Below, piece after piece: positions 1-7,108 of a stretch of 14,593 nucleotides of DNA. A model generated the notes under the pieces. The model was not told the DNA's origin. It worked only from the letters and a program-made list of their open reading frames with translations, and made no database searches. Every line of letters starts with the position of its first letter. Position 1 is the first letter of the stretch. The stretch is taken from NCBI GenBank assembly GCA_023134955.1, contig JAGLUC010000162.1, positions 1-14,593 of the forward strand, in the 5' to 3' direction. Both the position numbers and the translations under genes were made by a program. This DNA is from Methylococcales bacterium. GTDB taxonomy: Bacteria > Pseudomonadota > Gammaproteobacteria > Methylococcales > Methylomonadaceae.

Positions 1-880
1 TTTTGATAGGCGATATTTCTAGCAAGCCCCAGCCAGCATTAATGATGATTTCAGCAATCAATTCTATAGGGTTGTTTTGGCTATTATGATGAATTTGGTA
101 GTTGTTGTTTTCCAGGGTATCAATTGAATTGATGTTAGTAATGTCAGAAAAGTAATTTAAATCAATGGGGCTTTTAGTTACCACTTTAATGGTAGCAGTG
201 TTCATACGTTGATTTAATCCTGCAATGGTTTCTTTAAAAACCAGTTTTCCCTGATTGATAATCTGTACGTGAGAACAGGATTCTTGTACTTCAGATAAAA
301 TGTGAGTAGAAAGAATAATGCCGTGTTCACTACCAAGTTCTTTAATTAAACAGCGTATTTCTTTAATTTGAATAGGATCCAGGCCTACCGTCGGCTCATC
401 AAGAATAATGATTTCTGGATCATGTAATATGGCTTGAGCAATCCCGACTCGTTGTTGATAGCCTTTAGATAAATTAGTGATTAATCGTTCAGCAACTTCA
501 TTAAGTCCACAACGTGCTTTAGCAGAGTTAACCGCTGCGTTTATGTCCCGGAATGACAATCTGTGTAATCTAGCGCAATAGACTAGAAATTCATTAACAG
601 TTAGTTCTTTATATAAAGGTGGAGTATCGGGCAAATAACCTAAACACTGTTTGGCTTGTTTAGGTTGGTCGAGTAAATCAAAACCATTAATGTTGATTTG
701 TCCTGCGCTGGGGGCGAGGTTGCCACAGAGCATTTGCATGGTTGTGGTTTTACCAGCGCCGTTGGGCCCTAGAAAACCGAGTACTTCACCTTTAGCTAAG
801 TTGAAACTAACATCATTAACAGCGCAGTGCTGGTCATAATAGCGAGTGAGGTTTTGGGCTTCAATTAATGATGTTGACAT
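1..880 (-). CDS. ABC transporter ATP-binding protein (partial, C-terminus off window)
   Basis: This is the nucleotide-binding subunit of an ABC-2 type exporter, acting on the cytoplasmic side of the membrane. I translated 293 codons from the ATG at 880. Walker A GPNGAGKTT is at about residues 38-46, the signature LSKGYQQR at 137-144, Walker B IIILDEP at 157-163, the D-loop GLDP follows, and the H-loop histidine is in STH at about 193. The Q-loop region reads GYLPDTPPLYKELTV, as in the CcmA/NatA/GldA group, and the roughly 90-residue tail after the ATPase core also fits that group. The protein continues beyond base 1, and its permease is probably encoded there. The start lies 3 bases after the hflD stop, so the two genes are surely cotranscribed. 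No strong Shine-Dalgarno sequence is visible, which suggests translational coupling. The substrate cannot be told from the sequence. Confidence 0.9.
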   Translation of the reverse strand, partial: MSTSLIEAQNLTRYYDQHCAVNDVSFNLAKGEVLGFLGPNGAGKTTTMQMLCGNLAPSAGQININGFDLLDQPKQAKQCLGYLPDTPPLYKELTVNEFLVYCARLHRLSFRDINAAVNSAKARCGLNEVAERLITNLSKGYQQRVGIAQAILHDPEIIILDEPTVGLDPIQIKEIRCLIKELGSEHGIILSTHILSEVQESCSHVQIINQGKLVFKETIAGLNQRMNTATIKVVTKSPIDLNYFSDITNINSIDTLENNNYQIHHNSQNNPIELIAEIIINAGWGLLEISPIK

Positions 881-883
881 TTT

Positions 884-1510
884 TTAATCTATTTGAGAAA
901 TCAGAAATTTAATTTCATCTTGCAGTTTTTTACGAAAAAACAAAAAACGCCAGCGAGCACCACCACATTGCCGCCATAATAAAGCGGCTCTAATGCCTGC
1001 AAGTAATAAGGCTCTGATTTTATTAACGGTATTTGTTTGAGCAAGATATTGTTCTTCACCGTTGACCATAATGCGCGGTTGCAATGTACTGATGGTGCTG
1101 TGGTAAAGATCACCTAGATTAGCTAAAACATTTTCATGTATAGAGCCAAATGTTTCTGACTGAGCTTGTGCTTTTTCTATCCCAGTGGTAATTTTTTTCA
1201 GCATTTCAGGGCGCTGAGACAGTTGTTTCTCTAAAAATACCAGTGATGCTGCATAGCGGGCTTGTTCAGGATCAGCAATTGTTCGACCTGTTAATTGCTT
1301 TTCTAATTGTAACAACCCTGGTTTTAGCTGAGATAAATCACCATAAATATCCAGTACACTATCAGAATCAATTTTTAACAGGGAATTCATGCAGGTTTTA
1401 ATAGCCGCATTATCTGCTGCTCCTGTTGTAGCTAATTGCTGAACAAGTAAGCATGTCTGAGAGATAGCAGCAAGGGCAATGGTTTGGTTGGTGATGGATT
1501 TTAAAGGCAT
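884..1510 (-). CDS. hflD: High frequency lysogenization protein HflD homologue
   Basis: The 208-residue product matches HflD in length and layout. The N-terminal block has TIALAAISQTCLLVQQLA, the middle is helical with LVFLEKQLSQRPEML, and the C-terminus carries the family-typical KIRALLLAGIRAALLWRQCGGARW followed by FLFFRKKL. In E. coli HflD is a peripheral membrane protein that binds the lambda CII activator and affects lysogenisation; its ordinary cellular role is poorly defined. In enterobacteria hflD normally lies between mnmA and purB. Here neither neighbour is present; instead an ABC ATPase gene follows after 3 bases. The start codon is only 9 bases from the edge of the palindromic element at 1520-1680, so the leader of hflD consists largely of that element. 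The Shine-Dalgarno is weak: an AAAGG lies about 14 bases upstream, within the element's terminal repeat. Confidence 0.88.
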   Translation of the reverse strand: MPLKSITNQTIALAAISQTCLLVQQLATTGAADNAAIKTCMNSLLKIDSDSVLDIYGDLSQLKPGLLQLEKQLTGRTIADPEQARYAASLVFLEKQLSQRPEMLKKITTGIEKAQAQSETFGSIHENVLANLGDLYHSTISTLQPRIMVNGEEQYLAQTNTVNKIRALLLAGIRAALLWRQCGGARWRFLFFRKKLQDEIKFLISQID

Positions 1511-1519
1511 AATGGTTTT

Positions 1520-1680
1520 AGGAACCTTTGATTAAGTCAGGGACGAAATAGATTGTATTTGAAATGTTCAAATTCAAGGCGTAAAGCGTAGATAATAGCA
1601 GGCTATTATTAAGAGTTACAACGCAGAAGTTGGATATTTCAGGTGCAAGGTATGAGTTCATGGTTTGATCAGAGGTTCCT
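1520..1680. mobile_element. MITE-like palindromic element (161 bp)
   Basis: The ends are 16-base inverted repeats (AGGAACCTTTGATTAA at 1520-1535 and the complement of AGGAACCTCTGATCAA at 1665-1680) with 14 of 16 matches. The middle contains a perfect 8-base stem, ATAATAGC at 1592-1599 and GCTATTAT at 1602-1609, and its centre (about 1600) coincides with the centre of the whole element. The arms between also pair imperfectly, for example GAAAT at 1561-1565 with ATTTC at 1636-1640, and GCGT at 1579-1582 with ACGC at 1621-1624. The element is thus one long interrupted hairpin without coding capacity, as expected for a non-autonomous miniature transposable element. I see no clear target-site duplication. 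It begins right after the rhodanese stop codon and ends 9 bases before the hflD start, so on the minus strand it is the whole spacer of that gene pair. The transposase family is unknown. Confidence 0.7.
1592..1621 (-). promoter_or_regulatory. Candidate promoter for hflD inside the palindromic element
   Basis: Read on the minus strand, TTGTAA (plus positions 1616-1621) and TATTAT (plus 1592-1597) are separated by 18 bases, matching the sigma-70 -35 and -10 consensus at 4 of 6 and 5 of 6 positions. This could drive hflD and the ABC ATPase from within the repeat, but AT-rich DNA yields such matches by chance. Read-through from the rhodanese gene is the alternative. Confidence 0.25.
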
Positions 1681-2121
1681 TCATTTACAGGCAATATTAG
1701 GTAAGCAGTTTTTAGTTGTCTGGTTTCCAGCTTTTACCCACGACTGCATACCATTTGATAAATGATAGATATTTTTCATACCCATCTGTTTAGTTAATAT
1801 ATTACCAGCTCTGCCACTCCTGTTACCTGATCGACAGACTAGAATAACAGGTTGATCTGGCGATGATTTTAATTGATCTAAATTAGCCAGCCATTCTTTA
1901 GTGTTGAATTTGCCTTTGGGCGAGAAAAATTGCAATTTATGACTATCAGGAATAGTTCCTGTTGTTGCCCATTCTTTTTCGGTACGAATATCAATCACCA
2001 AGGCATTGTTGTTTTTTTGCATGGCAATGAGTTGATCGGTAGATAGATTGATTAATTGATCTGCAAAAACGGATAATGTAAAAAAAGAAAGTAGTAGCAT
2101 AAAAAAGAGTTTTGTTTTCAT
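1681..2121 (-). CDS. Periplasmic rhodanese-like sulfurtransferase
   Basis: The 146-residue protein starts with a typical signal peptide: lysines at positions 2 and 4, a hydrophobic stretch, and a probable cleavage after Ala20 (SVFA before DQ). One rhodanese domain follows, with LVIDIRTEKEW near residues 41-51, the active-site loop CRSGNRSG at 96-103 (nucleophile Cys96), and the closing LSNGMQSWVKAG. Single-domain rhodaneses move sulfane sulfur from thiosulfate, persulfide or a protein donor to a thiol acceptor; the export signal places this one in the periplasm. After the domain there is a short tail with two further cysteines (139 and 145) that might form a disulfide or take part in persulfide transfer. 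An AGAGA sequence precedes the ATG. The gene is divergent from copZ and its stop codon directly abuts the palindromic element. Physiological substrate is unknown. Confidence 0.85.
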   Translation of the reverse strand: MKTKLFFMLLLSFFTLSVFADQLINLSTDQLIAMQKNNNALVIDIRTEKEWATTGTIPDSHKLQFFSPKGKFNTKEWLANLDQLKSSPDQPVILVCRSGNRSGRAGNILTKQMGMKNIYHLSNGMQSWVKAGNQTTKNCLPNIACK

Positions 2122-2154
2122 AGGGTCTCTGTGTTTTTTGAGTTAAAGGCATGG

Positions 2155-2175
2155 GTTTTATTGACTTAATAAAAC
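2155..2175. other. Small AT-rich inverted repeat in the rhodanese leader
   Basis: GTTTTATT at 2155-2162 and AATAAAAC at 2168-2175 form a perfect 8-base inverted repeat around a 5-base loop. It lies between the rhodanese start and the divergent promoter region. It might be a protein-binding site or a weak RNA hairpin in the leader; the low GC content makes chance a fair explanation. Confidence 0.3.
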
Positions 2176-2224
2176 TTTATTTACCTGATAACAGCATTAA
2201 ATTAATATGCAATAAAATGAAGTA

Positions 2225-2262
2225 TATATCATACTCTCCATTAATATTACGGGTATGATATA
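2225..2262. promoter_or_regulatory. Symmetric inverted repeat, candidate divergent promoter/operator of copZ-copA and the rhodanese gene
   Basis: TATATCATAC (2225-2234) and GTATGATATA (2253-2262) are perfect 10-base inverted repeats separated by 18 bases. Each arm contains TATGAT reading outward, 5 of 6 matches to the sigma-70 -10 box, at 2254-2259 on the plus strand and at 2228-2233 on the minus strand. The arrangement could serve two divergent promoters or be a binding site for a dimeric regulator of copper genes. It does not have the short spacing and GC-rich arms of a classical CueR/MerR site. Neither direction has a convincing -35 box, so the promoter reading remains an inference. Confidence 0.45.
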
Positions 2263-2301
2263 CATATTTGAAATGCTATTAAATTATCAGTGGAGATAAA
2301 A

Positions 2302-2514
2302 ATGTCAGAGTCGGTATCATTAGTAGTGTCGGGTATGAAATGTGGTGGATGTGAAAGCAATGTTAAAACTAAATTAAATACCCTTGACGGGGTATTATTG
2401 GTTGAAGCCATGCATAAAGAAAAAAAAGTTGATGTGCAGTTTGATGCAGAAAAAATCAGTGTAGAAGCGATTTCTCAAGCAATCACAGATGCTGGTTTTG
2501 TTGTTGAAGAGTAA
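2302..2514 (+). CDS. copZ: CopZ-like copper chaperone (heavy-metal-associated domain)
   Basis: The 70-residue protein is a single heavy-metal-associated (HMA) domain with the metal-binding motif GMKCGGC near residues 11-17, followed by SNVKTKLNTLDGV and ending with ITDAGFVVEE. This is the ferredoxin-like beta-alpha-beta fold of Atx1/CopZ proteins, which bind Cu(I) through the two cysteines and hand it to the P1B-ATPase. I chose the ATG at 2302, because GGAG at 2292-2295 stands 6 bases before it; a GTG at 2290 in the same frame would add four residues but would overlap that ribosome-binding site. copA begins 30 bases after the stop, and both genes probably share one transcript. No copper-responsive regulator gene lies in the window. 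Confidence 0.92.
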   Translation: MSESVSLVVSGMKCGGCESNVKTKLNTLDGVLLVEAMHKEKKVDVQFDAEKISVEAISQAITDAGFVVEE

Positions 2515-2544
2515 GTATTAAATAATTTGTAACTGAGGTCTTTC

Positions 2545-4794
2545 ATGAGTAAAGAAGATAATGCAAATCAAGCAGACGAGAACTTAAGATTATCAATATT
2601 AGGAATGAGTTGCGCAGGTTGCGTAGGTGCTGTTGAAGGTGCTTTAGCATCGGTTAACGGAGTGACGGCTGTTAATGTTAATTTTGCAGATCATTCCGCA
2701 GTGGTTAAAGGTGATGCTGATCCAGAGTTATTGAAAAAAGCAGTACATGATGCGGGTTATGATGCGGCTGTTATGGAAGGTCTGGAAGACCCCCGTGAAC
2801 AAGAAGAAAGAGAGTTGCAGCGTTATCATCGGTTGATGAAACAAGCCAAAGTTGCAGCTGTTTTTGGCTTTCCCTTAATGATCTTAAGTCATTCGGGATT
2901 AGTACCTGATATTGCTTCAGGTTTTGGACACTGGTTTTGGTCGATTATTGCCTTAATCACTTTAGCTATCTTGTATTATTCGGGAGGACACTTTTTCTCT
3001 GGCGCAGTTAAGTCTTTAATGTTAGGGCAGGCTAATATGGATACCTTAATTGCTTTAGGTACGGGTTCTGCCTGGTTGTATTCTTGCGTGGTGATTGACT
3101 TTTCCAGCCATTTAACGGCATTTGCACCTCATGCTTATTTTGAAGCTTCAGTTCTTATTTTAGCCTTTATAAACTTTGGTACAGCGCTGGAAACAAAGGC
3201 AAGAGGGCAAACATCCGCAGCTATTAGAGCACTTATTGGGCTACAGCCACGTACCGCAAGAGTGGTACGAGAAGGTGTGGAACAAGATGTTGCTATTGAA
3301 GAAGTTGGTTTGGGTGAGACTTTAAGAGTCAGGCCGGGTGAAAAAATTGCTGTTGACGGGATGTTAATAGAAGGGCATTCAACCGTTGACGAATCTATGT
3401 TAACGGGTGAACCAATGCCCGTGGAAAAAATAGAAGGCTCTAATGTAGTAGCAGGGACTATGAATCAACAAGGTAGCTTTTTATTTACTGCCACACGGAT
3501 TGGTAGAGATACTGCACTGGCACAAATTATTAGCAGTGTGCGTACAGCGCAAGGTAGTAAACCTGCTATTGCCAAATTAGCCGATAAAATATCCAGTATA
3601 TTTGTACCTGTGGTAGTTGCTATATCAGTATTTACCTTTTTAATCTGGTATAGCTTTGGTCCTGAACCATCATTGGGTTTTGCTTTTATCACATCAATGA
3701 CTGTATTAGTCATTGCTTGTCCCTGTGCATTGGGATTAGCTACGCCTATATCGGTGATGGTGTCAGTCGGTCGTGCTGCACAAATGGGGGTTTTAATTCG
3801 TAATGGAGATGCCTTGCAAAGTGCTGGAAAATTAACTTGTTTAATTTTAGATAAAACTGGTACGGTGACAGAAGGTAAGCCGACCGTATCGAGTATTATC
3901 GCAGTCGGTGATTTTGATGAAGAGAGCGTATTAAGGCTGAGTGCAAGTATAGAATCAGGCTCTGAACATCCGTTGGCAGCCGCCATTTTAGCTGATGCAG
4001 AAGAAAAACAAATAAAACTAGAAAAAACCACGGCTTTTGAAGCGATTACAGGGCATGGAATTACAGCACTCATTGCGGAGCAAAAAGTATTCTTTGGTAA
4101 TCAGGCATTAATGGATGACAAAGGTGTTAAATATGCCAGGCATAAAAAGAAAATAGAGCAATTATCAGAGCAAGGTCAAACTGTAATGTTATTAGCGGTT
4201 GATAATAATATTGTGGGTATTATTGCTGTCTCTGATCCCATCAAAAAAGATTCTGCTCAAGCTGTTAAGCAACTTATCAAGCAAGGCGTTCGAGTCATCA
4301 TGGTGACAGGGGATAATGAAATAACCGCTAAAGCCATTGCTAAACAAGCAGGAATAACCGAGATAAGAGCACAAGTATTGCCAGAAGATAAGGCGGCTAT
4401 TGTTAAAGAGTTTCAACAGGCTGGTGAAGTAGTGGGTATGGTAGGTGATGGTATTAATGATGCACCAGCATTGGCACAAGCTAATGTGGGGTTTGCAATA
4501 GGCACAGGAACAGATGTGGCGATTGAAAGTGCTGATATTGTTATTCTGCAAGGTTCATTACAAAAAGTACCAGAAGCAATGGCTTTATCTAGAGCAACAG
4601 TGACTAATATTAAACAAAATTTATTAGGTGCGTTCTTTTACAATACCATTGGTATTCCTGTGGCAGCTGGATTGTTTTATCCAATATTTGGCGTTTTACT
4701 AAGCCCTCTGGTCGCAGGTGCAGCAATGGCAATGTCATCAGTTACAGTTGTGACTAATGCTAATCGCTTGCGCTGGATTGATTTGGATGGGTGA
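2545..4794 (+). CDS. copA: Cu(I)-exporting P1B-type ATPase
   Basis: The 749-residue inner-membrane pump exports Cu(I) from cytoplasm to periplasm with ATP. One N-terminal HMA domain carries GMSCAGC (Cys23, Cys26). The actuator domain has TGE at 287-289, the membrane copper site is CPC at 392-394, the phosphorylated aspartate is Asp436 in DKTGT, the nucleotide domain has the SEHP motif with His475, and the hinge has GDGINDAP at about 634-641. The C-terminal helices contain the Cu(I)-type signatures YN (699-700, in YNTIGIPVAAG) and MAMSS (728-732), which identify subclass P1B-1 and argue against zinc or cadmium. The length is normal for a pump with one HMA domain. An ACTGAGG sequence precedes the ATG. 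The preceding chaperone gene supports copper as substrate. No clear intrinsic terminator follows. Confidence 0.96.
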   Translation: MSKEDNANQADENLRLSILGMSCAGCVGAVEGALASVNGVTAVNVNFADHSAVVKGDADPELLKKAVHDAGYDAAVMEGLEDPREQEERELQRYHRLMKQAKVAAVFGFPLMILSHSGLVPDIASGFGHWFWSIIALITLAILYYSGGHFFSGAVKSLMLGQANMDTLIALGTGSAWLYSCVVIDFSSHLTAFAPHAYFEASVLILAFINFGTALETKARGQTSAAIRALIGLQPRTARVVREGVEQDVAIEEVGLGETLRVRPGEKIAVDGMLIEGHSTVDESMLTGEPMPVEKIEGSNVVAGTMNQQGSFLFTATRIGRDTALAQIISSVRTAQGSKPAIAKLADKISSIFVPVVVAISVFTFLIWYSFGPEPSLGFAFITSMTVLVIACPCALGLATPISVMVSVGRAAQMGVLIRNGDALQSAGKLTCLILDKTGTVTEGKPTVSSIIAVGDFDEESVLRLSASIESGSEHPLAAAILADAEEKQIKLEKTTAFEAITGHGITALIAEQKVFFGNQALMDDKGVKYARHKKKIEQLSEQGQTVMLLAVDNNIVGIIAVSDPIKKDSAQAVKQLIKQGVRVIMVTGDNEITAKAIAKQAGITEIRAQVLPEDKAAIVKEFQQAGEVVGMVGDGINDAPALAQANVGFAIGTGTDVAIESADIVILQGSLQKVPEAMALSRATVTNIKQNLLGAFFYNTIGIPVAAGLFYPIFGVLLSPLVAGAAMAMSSVTVVTNANRLRWIDLDG

Positions 4795-4800
4795 TATAAT

Positions 4801-4883
4801 GTTGATGGAGTCTAGTGATTTGCTAACTTTGGATTGGTGAATAACTAAAATTAATGCTCTGTTGCTCTTAAGCCTCCATCAAC
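4801..4883. other. Spaced inverted repeat in the copA-gnnA spacer
   Basis: The 142-base spacer contains GTTGATGGAG (4801-4810) and its exact complement CTCCATCAAC (4874-4883), 63 bases apart. The octamer AACTTTGG also occurs twice in direct orientation (4825-4832 and 4881-4888). No T-run follows, so it is not a standard intrinsic terminator. It could pair in RNA as a long-range stem or be the remnant of a repeat. The spacer presumably also holds the promoter for the next operon, but I see no good -35/-10 pair. Confidence 0.35.
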
Positions 4884-4936
4884 TTTGGTTTGATAAGTTA
4901 ATGAATTTCTGTGTTAAACAAGGTAATGAATAAACT

Positions 4937-5872
4937 ATGAGTAAACTGAAATGCGCTGTTATTGGTACAGGCTATTTAGGTAAATTCCATGCGGAAAAAT
5001 ACGCTTCTCTAGATAATTGTGAGTTAGTTGCTGTTGTTGATATTAATGAGCAGGCAGCCCAGGAAGTAGCTGATAAACATGGTGCGCAAGCACTGACGGA
5101 TTATGAGTCTTTATTAGGTAATGTGGATGCAGTCAGTATTGTTGTTCCAACCAGCCTTCATCACTTGGTTTCTAAAGATTTTTTAAATGCTGGTGTGCAT
5201 GTATTGGTTGAAAAACCAATTACCGTGACTGTTGCAGAAGCAGAAGAATTGATTGCTATCGCAAAAGAAAAAAATGTCATTCTGCAAGTGGGACATTTAG
5301 AACGCTTTAATCCTGCGGTAATGGGATTGGATAAAGAAGCAAAACCTTTATTTATTGAAGCACATCGTCTCTCTCCCTTTAATCCGCGAGCAAATGATGT
5401 CAGCGTAGTACTGGATTTAATGATCCATGATATTGATATAATTTTAGCATTGATAGATTCGGATATAGAGCGGATTGATGCCAGTGGTACAGCGGTGTTA
5501 ACAACAGGGACTGATATAGCCAATGCTCGACTAACCTTTAAAAATGGTTGCGTCGCCAATGTAACGGCAAGTCGAATTAGTATGAAAATGGAACGTAAGA
5601 TGAGAATGTTCCGTCCTTGTTCGTATATTTCTATTGATTTTCAAAATAAAGTACTCACTAAACATAAGACGGGGGATAAAGAAATGTTCCCTGGTGTACC
5701 AGAAATAGTCAGTGAAGAATCTGTTTTTGAGAGTGGTGATGCGCTATTAGAAGAGATTAAACATTTTGTTGAGTGTATTGAAACAGGTTCAAACCCATTA
5801 GTTTCTGGTGAAGCGGGTAAACGCGCATTAGAAACAGCGATTGAAATCACCAAATTATTAACACACGGATAA
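4937..5872 (+). CDS. gnnA: Gfo/Idh/MocA-family oxidoreductase, probable UDP-GlcNAc 3-dehydrogenase
   Basis: The 311-residue protein has the N-terminal Rossmann fold (VIGTGYLGKFHAEKY near residues 8-22, with Asp35 after the second strand), the family hallmark EKP at 92-94 and the catalytic-domain HD pair in MIHDIDI (164-165). GHLERFNPA at 119-127 is typical of the nucleotide-sugar branch. Family members use NAD(P). Together with the following aminotransferase and lpxB, the best match is GnnA of Acidithiobacillus ferrooxidans, which oxidises the 3-hydroxyl of UDP-GlcNAc to a 3-keto sugar. The related WlbA/WbpB enzymes act on UDP-GlcNAc uronic acid for O-antigen; the lipid A context here favours GnnA, but this is an inference from family and neighbourhood. 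The Shine-Dalgarno (AAGG about 13 bases upstream) is weak. The next gene begins 15 bases after the stop. Confidence 0.75.
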   Translation: MSKLKCAVIGTGYLGKFHAEKYASLDNCELVAVVDINEQAAQEVADKHGAQALTDYESLLGNVDAVSIVVPTSLHHLVSKDFLNAGVHVLVEKPITVTVAEAEELIAIAKEKNVILQVGHLERFNPAVMGLDKEAKPLFIEAHRLSPFNPRANDVSVVLDLMIHDIDIILALIDSDIERIDASGTAVLTTGTDIANARLTFKNGCVANVTASRISMKMERKMRMFRPCSYISIDFQNKVLTKHKTGDKEMFPGVPEIVSEESVFESGDALLEEIKHFVECIETGSNPLVSGEAGKRALETAIEITKLLTHG

Positions 5873-5887
5873 GATAAGAGGAAAAAC

Positions 5888-6985
5888 ATGATACCAATGG
5901 TTAACCTGCAAGCTCAATACACAGAGATTAAAGATGAAATTGAGCAAGGTCTTGCAGAAACAATTGCTAATTGTTGTTTTATTTTAGGGCCTAATGTTCA
6001 AGCTTTTGAAAAAGAAGCGGCTGATTATTTAGGGGTAAAACATGCCATAGGCTGTGCCTCAGGTACCGATGCATTGCACTTAGCATTAAGAGCAGAAGGC
6101 ATTACAGACGGTGATGAAGTGATTACCAGCGCATTTACCTTTATTGCAACCGCAGAAGCTATTAAATATATCGGTGCAACCCCTGTGTTTGTTGATATTG
6201 ATACGAAAACATTTAATATTACCGCAGAAGCCATAGAAAAAGCCATTACCCCTAAAACCAAAGCCATTATGCCCGTGCATTTGTTTGGTCAGCCTGCTGA
6301 TTTAACAAAAATTAAAGCCTTATGTGATAAACATAATTTGAAATTGATTGAAGATTGCGCACAATCATTTGGCGCAAGTATTAATGGGCAACAAACAGGT
6401 TCAATTGGACATGCTGCTGGATACAGCTTTTTCCCCAGTAAAAACCTGGGTGCTTTTGGCGATGGTGGCTTAGTGGTTACCAACTCTGATGAAACCGCTA
6501 AACAATTAAAAATGTTGCGTAATCATGGGTCTGATGTACGTTATTATCATGACATCGTTGGTTACAACAGTCGACTGGATGATATGCAAGCGGTTGTATT
6601 ACGAGCAAAATTAAAGCGTATTGATCAATACAACAAAGCTCGCCGCCATGTGGCGCATTTGTATTCTGAGTTAATGGCTGATTTGCCTTTAACCACGCCT
6701 TTTGAAGATGGTGTAGGCGAGCATGTTTATCACCAATATACTTTGTTATGTGACCGTCGTGATGAAGTAATGCAAGCATTACAAGCACAACAAATTGGCT
6801 GTGCAGTTTATTATCCCGTGCCATTACACCAACAAAATGTCTTTAAAAAAGACTGTGCAGGTGTGTCCTTACCCATCACAGAGTCAGTGGCAGCTAATTG
6901 CTTTTCCTTACCAATTTGCCCATCTTTAACGGATGAGGCTATTAAAGAAATTGTGGCTGTTATTGCTGGTGTATTAACTAAATAG
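5888..6985 (+). CDS. gnnB: DegT/DnrJ/EryC1 aminotransferase, probable UDP-3-keto-GlcNAc transaminase
   Basis: The 365-residue protein is a PLP-dependent sugar aminotransferase. ASGTDALHLAL at 57-67 binds the cofactor phosphate, EDCAQSFGA near 155-163 supplies the aspartate (Asp156) that contacts the pyridine nitrogen, and SFFPSKNLGAFGDGG holds the Schiff-base lysine (Lys185). The C-terminal part has the usual YNSRLDDMQAVVLRAKL and the HVYHQYTLL motifs. In the GnnAB pathway this enzyme uses glutamate to aminate the 3-keto sugar, giving UDP-GlcNAc3N for lipid A with an amide at position 3. WbpE/WlbC of O-antigen pathways are the closest alternative, since the family cannot be split by motif alone. 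GAGG stands 6 bases before the ATG, a strong ribosome-binding site. The gene is separated from lpxB by about 350 bases of structured repeats. Confidence 0.77.
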   Translation: MIPMVNLQAQYTEIKDEIEQGLAETIANCCFILGPNVQAFEKEAADYLGVKHAIGCASGTDALHLALRAEGITDGDEVITSAFTFIATAEAIKYIGATPVFVDIDTKTFNITAEAIEKAITPKTKAIMPVHLFGQPADLTKIKALCDKHNLKLIEDCAQSFGASINGQQTGSIGHAAGYSFFPSKNLGAFGDGGLVVTNSDETAKQLKMLRNHGSDVRYYHDIVGYNSRLDDMQAVVLRAKLKRIDQYNKARRHVAHLYSELMADLPLTTPFEDGVGEHVYHQYTLLCDRRDEVMQALQAQQIGCAVYYPVPLHQQNVFKKDCAGVSLPITESVAANCFSLPICPSLTDEAIKEIVAVIAGVLTK

Positions 6986-7007
6986 AGTTCTGAATGTGAT
7001 ATAGAAT

Positions 7008-7047
7008 GTGCTGATGGTAGGAAGCGCATATTTTGTACTATCAGCAC
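7008..7047 (+). terminator. Hairpin downstream of gnnB
   Basis: GTGCTGATGGTA (7008-7019) pairs with TACTATCAGCAC (7036-7047) with a single G-T wobble around a 16-base loop, 22 bases after the gnnB stop. The stem is strong enough to fold in RNA. No U-tract follows, so as an intrinsic terminator it is atypical; it may instead protect the 3' end of the gnnA-gnnB mRNA or be another small repeat. Confidence 0.4.
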
Positions 7048-7066
7048 ATCCCTTGTATCAATTGGA

Positions 7067-7108
7067 AGTGAGGCTTTAGCCTCGCCTGACCCGTGTGGGG
7101 CTAAAGAG
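7067..7108 (+). repeat. Dispersed hairpin repeat, copy 1
   Basis: This copy contains AGTGAGGCTTTAGCCTCGC (7067-7085), followed by GGGGCTAAAG (7097-7106) whose GGCTAAAG pairs with CTTTAGCC. A second copy lies inverted at 11661-11700, with 18 of 19 matches in the first part and the same stem-loop layout. It looks like a REP-type or other short palindromic repeat of intergenic DNA. Its right end overlaps the larger inverted repeat at 7099-7283. Confidence 0.6.

Noticed and set aside
651..839. Open frame of 62 codons on the plus strand
   Set aside because: It is antisense to the ATP-binding protein, exactly over Walker A, and is a shadow of that gene.
2290..2301. GTG start for copZ giving four extra residues
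   Set aside because: The GTG overlaps the GGAG that serves as ribosome-binding site for the ATG at 2302, and HMA chaperones do not need the extension.
3465..4073. Long open frame of 202 codons on the minus strand
   Set aside because: It lies entirely inside copA, whose motifs are unambiguous in the plus frame; the antisense product has no recognisable domain.
4926..4940. Four-codon leader peptide overlapping the gnnA start by ATGA
   Set aside because: AAGG stands only 2 bases before this ATG, too close for a ribosome-binding site, and such short frames are common by chance.
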